From Arsenophonus sp. aPb (GTDB lineage: Bacteria > Pseudomonadota > Gammaproteobacteria > Enterobacterales > Enterobacteriaceae), in assembly GCF_029873475.1 (NCBI RefSeq), contig NZ_CP123499.1, positions 2,666,001-2,730,000 on the forward strand: a DNA stretch of 64,000 bases, in the 5' to 3' direction. The notes under the pieces are model-generated. The model was not told the origin of the DNA. It ran no database searches and worked only from the letters and a program-made list of their open reading frames with translations. How positions within the stretch are numbered: position 1 is the stretch's first letter; every line of letters starts with the position of its first letter. The position numbers and the translations under genes are program-made. Positions 60,092-64,000 of this stretch are shown one piece after another.

Positions 60092-60460
60092 ATGATGAAT
60101 ACACTTATTGTTAAAGTGATGTCTGAACAATCAGCATGGGAACAAATGACAGCTGACTTTAAAAAAACACTGGCCGGAAAACAGATAGCGGAACCTTTTG
60201 TACATATCTTTCCTAGCATTGAACAGCTCACAAAAGTGATGTTGCAACCAAATCGATTGAATATCATCAATGCAATGGCCGGTGCCGAACCGATGTCGAT
60301 AAGAGAACTGGCGCGCCGCTTAAATCGTGACTTTAGAGCCGTCCACCGTGATGTAAAAATGATGCTAGACGCAGATATTATTGAACGCGACGACGATAAA
60401 ATCGTGTTCCCTTTTAAAGCTGTGCATTTTGATTTTACCATCGAAAATAAAGCCGCCTGA
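60092..60460 (+). CDS. TumA-like antitoxin, HTH transcriptional regulator
   Basis: 122 residues with a C-terminal winged helix-turn-helix: LNIINAMAGAEPMSIRELARRLNRDFRAVHRD in outline, followed by a beta wing (DKIVFPFKAVHFDF). This is the MarR/HTH type found as partner of TumE toxins. It is intact, lies one base after the toxin frame and reads against the surrounding early genes. It probably represses its own operon. Confidence 0.8.
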   Translation: MMNTLIVKVMSEQSAWEQMTADFKKTLAGKQIAEPFVHIFPSIEQLTKVMLQPNRLNIINAMAGAEPMSIRELARRLNRDFRAVHRDVKMMLDADIIERDDDKIVFPFKAVHFDFTIENKAA

Positions 60461-60601
60461 TCAACTAAATCATCGCCCCACTTTGTGTTAATTCGCTCAG
60501 CCCATTTATTTGGGCTGATAACGTAAGCCGGTTTATCTGTAGTCAAACCATATGCAATCATGGCTTTACCTCAATACGTCTATAGTCCAGATGGAATTTT
60601 C

Positions 60602-60895
60602 TTATCGGTGAAAAGCATTGCGAACCATCTTCATGGGTAAACAATATCCAGCCTTTTTTGGCGTCATAGCCAGCAAACCGCACAACGCGACCCGTTTATC
60701 ACGAAAATATTGACCGAAAAGTTTCTGCTTTCGGTACAAGTGATTGACGTGATCAATCGCCCACTTAGCAAAGCGGTGACTAACCGGGATCCAACGATCC
60801 ACCAGCTTAATTTCATAGCAATAAAACCAGTCTTTGCCGGAAATTGGCCGACAACGTAGTTGCGAAATACCGTGATTTTTAGTTAAACTAGCCAT
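60602..60895 (-). CDS. Phage early-region protein, unknown
   Basis: 97 residues: ASLTKNHGISQLRCRPISGK, WFYCYEIKLVDRWIPVSHRFAKWAIDHVNH in outline, basic and aromatic throughout. Its ATG overlaps the end of the YmfL-like gene by eight bases. I do not recognise a family. A short frame starting at 60561 with a good GAGG site follows it but runs without a stop antisense to the antitoxin gene, so its end may have been lost when the toxin-antitoxin pair inserted. Confidence 0.5.
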   Translation of the reverse strand: MASLTKNHGISQLRCRPISGKDWFYCYEIKLVDRWIPVSHRFAKWAIDHVNHLYRKQKLFGQYFRDKRVALCGLLAMTPKKAGYCLPMKMVRNAFHR

Positions 60896-61420
60896 GCGTT
60901 GAATACTCCACACTCGTGTTTTTGACGCACGAAGCCTCAGAGTTCGAGTCTGAGGCTTCACCCTTTTTAGATTTGCAAAACAGCATGATAATTGCCCTGA
61001 TTTCTGCATCACGCGCAGCCAGATGTTTACGGTGATACTTCACTATTTCCTGCGCTTCATGATCAGTAATAACGCCATTTTGTAATGAGTTATTGATAAT
61101 TTGATCGACATAACCTCCATGGGCAGCGGTGCGGATGCTTTTAGTAAATAATTCAACATGATCTAATTCATCCAGTTTTGGCGTTTCCACCAGCAAGCAA
61201 TCTCTCCGTAGAGCGTAATATTCAGCTAGATAATTTGTGCCGGACAAATCTTCAATCGCCTCTAACTCATCAACCTCAAAAAATCGACAGCCGTTTTTTC
61301 ATACAGATTGTTATTAAACGTCTCCAATGACATACCTAATGCGCCTGCCATCGCCGACCTGCCACCTGGCATTGATTTACACATCTTTTTTACCACTTCT
61401 TTTAAGGATGCTTTACTCAT
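60888..61420 (-). pseudogene. YmfL/CII-like phage regulator with frameshift
   Basis: ATG 61420 opens MSKASLKEVVKKMCKSMPGG, SAMAGALGMSLETFNNNLYEK, a helix-turn-helix of the YmfL/CII-like group. The frame ends early; a one-base shift at the A6 run (61294-61299, minus strand) leads into CRFFEVDELEAIEDLSGTNYLAEYY in outline, then LDHVELFTKSIRTAA and a C-terminal helix. Restored length is about 176 residues, fitting the family. Confidence 0.68.
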
Positions 61421-61548
61421 GACTACCTGCCCGAACTTTAATTAGTAGTTAATTAACTCGCTGTTTTCGTGTATTTTTGTCTCAAAGTTTTAATTGGATT
61501 TGGTTAACACTCCTGGAGAGGTTAAGTTATTAAAAAAGAACGGGCTTT

Positions 61549-61753
61549 TCACATATATCTTTTGGGATATAAAATCTGAATTTCGCTAATCATGCCGCCA
61601 TAAAATTTTGATAATTTTTCAGCTATCTGAAGCGATGCAGCTTGAGTTCCTCTCTATACGACTCAAGTTACCTACATTGCAATTAACGGCTAATGCTACT
61701 TCAGTAATAGTAAGCTTCCTCTCTAAACGTATTTTTCTCAGAGGTGTTTGCAT
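61549..61753 (-). pseudogene. Cro-like repressor, frameshifted
   Basis: ATG 61753 with GGAGA upstream opens PLRKIRLERKLTITEVALAV, then NVGNLSRIER, a classical XRE helix-turn-helix. A shift near 61645-61657 is needed to continue TQAASLQIAEKLSKFYGGMI, ending PKRYM. It is divergent from the CI-like gene and flanks the operator cluster, as Cro does in lambdoid phages. Confidence 0.65.
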
Positions 61754-61768
61754 ATTTATCTCCTTTGA

Positions 61769-61824
61769 ATGCGTATAACGCATATTAGCATAAACAAAAA
61801 AATATGCGCAACACGCTTTGCGTG
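61769..61824. promoter_or_regulatory. Operator cluster between Cro-like and CI-like genes
   Basis: Three dyads: ATGCGTATAACGCAT (61769-61783), the imperfect ATGCGCAACACGCTT (61804-61818) and CACGCTTTGCGTG (61812-61824). They lie between divergent repressor genes, so they are likely OR-type sites. Confidence 0.65.
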
Positions 61825-61852
61825 AAATGCAAAAATTTATTTCAATAAAAAT

Positions 61853-62553
61853 ATGAAAATAGGAAATCGCATTAGACAGCTTCGCAAGAAGAAAGGTATG
61901 ACAATACTTGAATTAGCCAGCGTTATTAACAGTGACGTTGGCAATATATCTCGTTTGGAAAGGGACGTTCAAGGATATTCGCATACAACTCTAGTAAAAA
62001 ATAGCTGAAGCTCTTGGAGTTCAAGTCTCAGATTTGTTCATTGAAGATAATAATACAACGCTTATCAATAATAATGAGAAAAAACCATTAAACACAGAAC
62101 AAATTGCAGACGCAAAACGTTTAAAAGCTATATATGATGCCCAAAAAAGGAATTAGGTTTATCTCAAGCAATAATTGCTGAGCAATTAAATATTGCTCAG
62201 GCTGCTGTGAGTCATTATCTGAATGGTGTAAACCCATTAAATGCAAGAACAGTAGCTTCCTTCGCTAAACTGCTAAAAGTAAAGCCAAAAGACATTAGCC
62301 CTCAATAGCACTAGAATTAGAAGAAATAGCAAATTTGATGTTATCTGTAGATCACGATAATAACACTACTAATAATCATATATATAACAAACTAACAAAA
62401 ACCGAAGAAATCCTGCTAGAAATGTTCAATGAGCTACCACAAAAAGAAAAAGACAGCTTCCTGAAAGCAATTAATACGCGTAAAAACGAACTCGATCAGC
62501 TTTATGAAGAAATGAAAGCTGTTAGAGAGAGAAAAGGAAAAAAAGCGTCGTAA
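61853..62553 (+). pseudogene. CI-like repressor with two helix-turn-helix domains, three frameshifts
   Basis: The pieces are KIGNRIRQLRKKKGMTILEL (first XRE domain), IAEALGVQVSDLFIEDNN, then DAKRLKAIYDAQK, LGLSQAIIAEQLNIAQAAVSHYL in outline (second XRE domain) and KTEEILLEMFNELPQKEKDS to the end. They join with single-base corrections at 61996-62001, 62143-62148 and 62298-62300. The last part (from about 62335) is open by itself. A repressor with two HTH modules and no S24 peptidase is atypical for lambdoid phages. Confidence 0.65.
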
Positions 62554-62689
62554 TAAATTTGGAATATAAAAATAATATATTTATCATAGAGATGAAATTC
62601 TAATAGATAAAATTGGAAGAAAATTACAAAATAAATAACAAAAATTAAATTGACATAAAGATATAACCGACATAGTCTATTAACGTCAA

Positions 62690-62748
62690 GCCCAGCCCCG
62701 TTCGTAGACAATAGTTAACATCTACATAACGGCTCTGGGCGTTTTTTT
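62690..62748 (+). terminator. Terminator of the CI-like gene
   Basis: GCCCAG (62690-62695) pairs with CTGGGC (62735-62740), with inner CCGTT / AACGG pairing, followed by GTTTTTTTA. Confidence 0.75.
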
Positions 62749-62759
62749 ATTGGAAAATA

Positions 62760-63549
62760 ATGAAAAAGACAGCTATATTGGTTGACGCTGGTTTTTTTAT
62801 CCAGCGTGTCAATGCAGTGCAAAAAGGAAACACTTCAGAGATCACGAGCTAAATGCTTCCCATTTAATGAAAATAATGTGGGGATTGGTTAAATACCACA
62901 TTGATAAAAAGCATGGTTCACATGAAAATAGAACTCCTCTCGAATTATATAGAATTTACTTTTACGATTGCCCTCCCTTGATAAACAAATCCGCTATCCT
63001 CTCCCTGCAGAAAAAGGGCACAAAACTACTCCAAGAAAAAACCTGAGAGAAGAAAAATCTTATATCTTACGATCGCAATTACATGAAGAACTTAGGAAAA
63101 GCAGAAAAACTGCACTTAGGTTAGGTACATTGATGGATAATAAACGATGGCAAATTAATGATCACACCTTAAAAGATTTATTATCAGGCAAAAAAGCATT
63201 GGAATGAACTCACTAATAATGATTTTTATTATGACATTAAACAAAAAGCTGTTGATATAAAATTAGGTATGGACATTACAATGTTAGCTTATGAAAAATT
63301 GGTTGATGTTATTATTTTAGTTGCCGGAGATTCTGATTTTGTTCCAGCAGCTAAACACGCCAGAAAAAAGGAATAGACTTCATATTGAATCCGCTTAAGA
63401 AAGAAATACCAGCTACATTAGCTGAACACATAGATGGTATTCAGTCATATAATCTTATAATTTCAATAGCTGATACATTACAAATAAAACCTGATCCTCT
63501 TCCTAGTTGGTGGAAAGAAAAAGAAATACAATACATTCAACAAAAATAA
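62760..63549 (+). pseudogene. NYN-domain (DUF88-like) protein, multiple frameshifts
   Basis: The start KKTAILVDAGFFIQRVNAVQ holds the first catalytic aspartate of the NYN/PIN-like nuclease fold; a later segment, LVDVIILVAGDSDFVPAAKHARK, holds the GDSDF acidic cluster. In between come MWGLVKYHIDKKHG, LYRIYFYDCPP and LREEKSYILRSQLHEELRKS. Single-base corrections near 62829, 63038, 63193 and 63370 restore one frame of about 264 residues. NYN proteins cleave RNA. It lies directly after the CI-like gene, where superinfection-exclusion genes often are. Confidence 0.68.
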
Positions 63550-63597
63550 AAAACAAAAAATTCAAATGATAAAAAATAGATAGGCCCCCAAAACCAT

Positions 63598-63617
63598 AAG
63601 GGCTAAAGCCCTTTTTG
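63598..63617 (+). terminator. Terminator after the NYN gene
   Basis: AGGGCT AA AGCCCT followed by TTTTT, about 50 bases after the stop codon. Confidence 0.7.
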
Positions 63618-63708
63618 AAGGGCTCTTCTTGTTCTTTCTTCAAAATTTATAAAAAAACAATTCTATTAAAATCAACTTATTAAGTCTTAAACATCAATAA
63701 CCCCAAAT

Positions 63709-63723
63709 ATGCGCTTGACGCAT
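63709..63723. promoter_or_regulatory. Operator-like dyad matching the Cro/CI sites
   Basis: ATGCGCTTGACGCAT has the same ATGCG-N5-CGCAT pattern as 61769-61783, followed by a half site ACGCAT at 63733. It probably controls a rightward early operon that starts beyond the window, like OL in lambda. Confidence 0.55.
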
Positions 63724-63946
63724 ATGTATTTAACGCATAATATCATTATATCAAGAAATAAATAATTTTGATGTCGTTATGTAATATGCTCTTTAACAAT
63801 ACTAAACCCATATAATAGCTGTGCTTATTTATGTGTAGAATAATCTTCAATCATAGTGGTTGGCGGCTATTTTAATTACCGTATCGGGTTCCTTTTTTGG
63901 ATCTTTTATTCATAATGTATTCATTCTTACAGAAAGGACAAAAACT

Positions 63947-64000
63947 TTGAAAGTAAGCACCAAAAATACCTTTAGGCTGAAGTATCGATATTATTCTCTC
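63947..64000 (+). CDS. Possible start of an early gene cut by the window edge
   Basis: TTG at 63947 follows AGAAAGGAC at a suitable distance and opens 18 codons (KVSTKNTFRLKYRYYSL) to the window end. It lies downstream of the operator-like dyad. Too short to identify. Confidence 0.3.
   Translation, partial: MKVSTKNTFRLKYRYYSL

Larger units (their letters stand above)
63550..63946. other. Regulatory region at the right edge
   Basis: 397 bases with a terminator and an operator-like dyad (listed separately). No complete gene is seen. Confidence 0.45.
23823..64000. mobile_element. Lambda-head/Mu-tail prophage (right end outside window)
   Basis: A continuous prophage from the integrase beside dusA to at least the window end: lysogeny genes, replication, lysis, lambda-type packaging and head genes and a Mu-type contractile tail. 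The left attachment site must lie between the dusA 5' end and the integrase start. The right one lies beyond the window, so I cannot define the repeat. All head and tail genes are open, while the immunity region has many frameshifts. It may be unable to control lysogeny normally yet still make particles. Confidence 0.85.

Noticed and set aside
59890..60561. 223-codon minus-strand frame across the antitoxin gene
   Set aside because: Most of it is antisense to the well-supported HTH antitoxin. Only its first 35 codons or so, with a good ribosome site at 60561, could be real.

Overview
The window looks like the chromosome of an AT-rich gammaproteobacterium of the Enterobacterales. An insect-associated Morganellaceae such as Arsenophonus is my best guess; this is inferred from base composition, gene order and protein similarity, not from any search. 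The ssb/uvrA divergent pair and the tyrB-alr-dnaB-dusA block match the enterobacterial order around dnaB, and the SOS box between ssb and uvrA reads as in Escherichia coli.

Layout. 0.3-5.7 kb: host genes for a purine permease with two PurR-like boxes, an ArnT-like membrane glycosyltransferase, an agmatine deiminase-family enzyme and a TetR regulator. 5.9-7.3 kb: an ApeA-like HEPN abortive-infection protein. 7.9-11.6 kb: ssb and uvrA. 11.6-18.2 kb: an accessory stretch between uvrA and tyrB, holding a phenolic acid decarboxylase, two tandem paralogous helical-hairpin proteins that share a C-terminal tail (RGSWTDED), an RTX-repeat secreted protein with no catalytic domain, and a truncated haemagglutinin-type exoprotein. 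18.3-23.8 kb: tyrB, alr, dnaB, a small unknown gene and dusA.

23.9-64 kb is one large prophage that runs off the right edge. Its integrase abuts the 5' end of dusA. Reading leftwards on the minus strand from the right, the late operon runs: Q antiterminator, holin, lysozyme, Rz/Rz1, a moron region, a probable cos site, lambda-type packaging and head genes (Nu1, A, W, B, C, scaffold, D, E, FI, FII), then a Mu-type contractile tail (sheath, tube, frameshifted chaperone, tape measure, N, P, V, gp46, J, gp48, fibre). The early region (58-64 kb) holds a replication gene with internal iterons, a Dam methylase, NinX, a TumE/TumA toxin-antitoxin remnant, a YmfL-like regulator, Cro and CI-like repressors and a NYN-domain gene. 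Many of these early genes carry single-base frameshifts, whereas the structural genes are intact.

The least explained region is 48.4-52.3 kb, at the position where lambda carries bor. Four small secreted-protein genes share one leader sequence and have diverged Cys-containing mature parts. Three of them sit opposite KilA-N/BRO antirepressor genes, and each antirepressor leader holds a long stem whose pairing is kept although its sequence changes. Interspersed duplications of Rz/Rz1 suggest the cassette grew by recombination. A second cargo site lies next to the integrase: a DUF2971 gene between diverged direct repeats, and a HEPN protein, both likely phage-defence genes.
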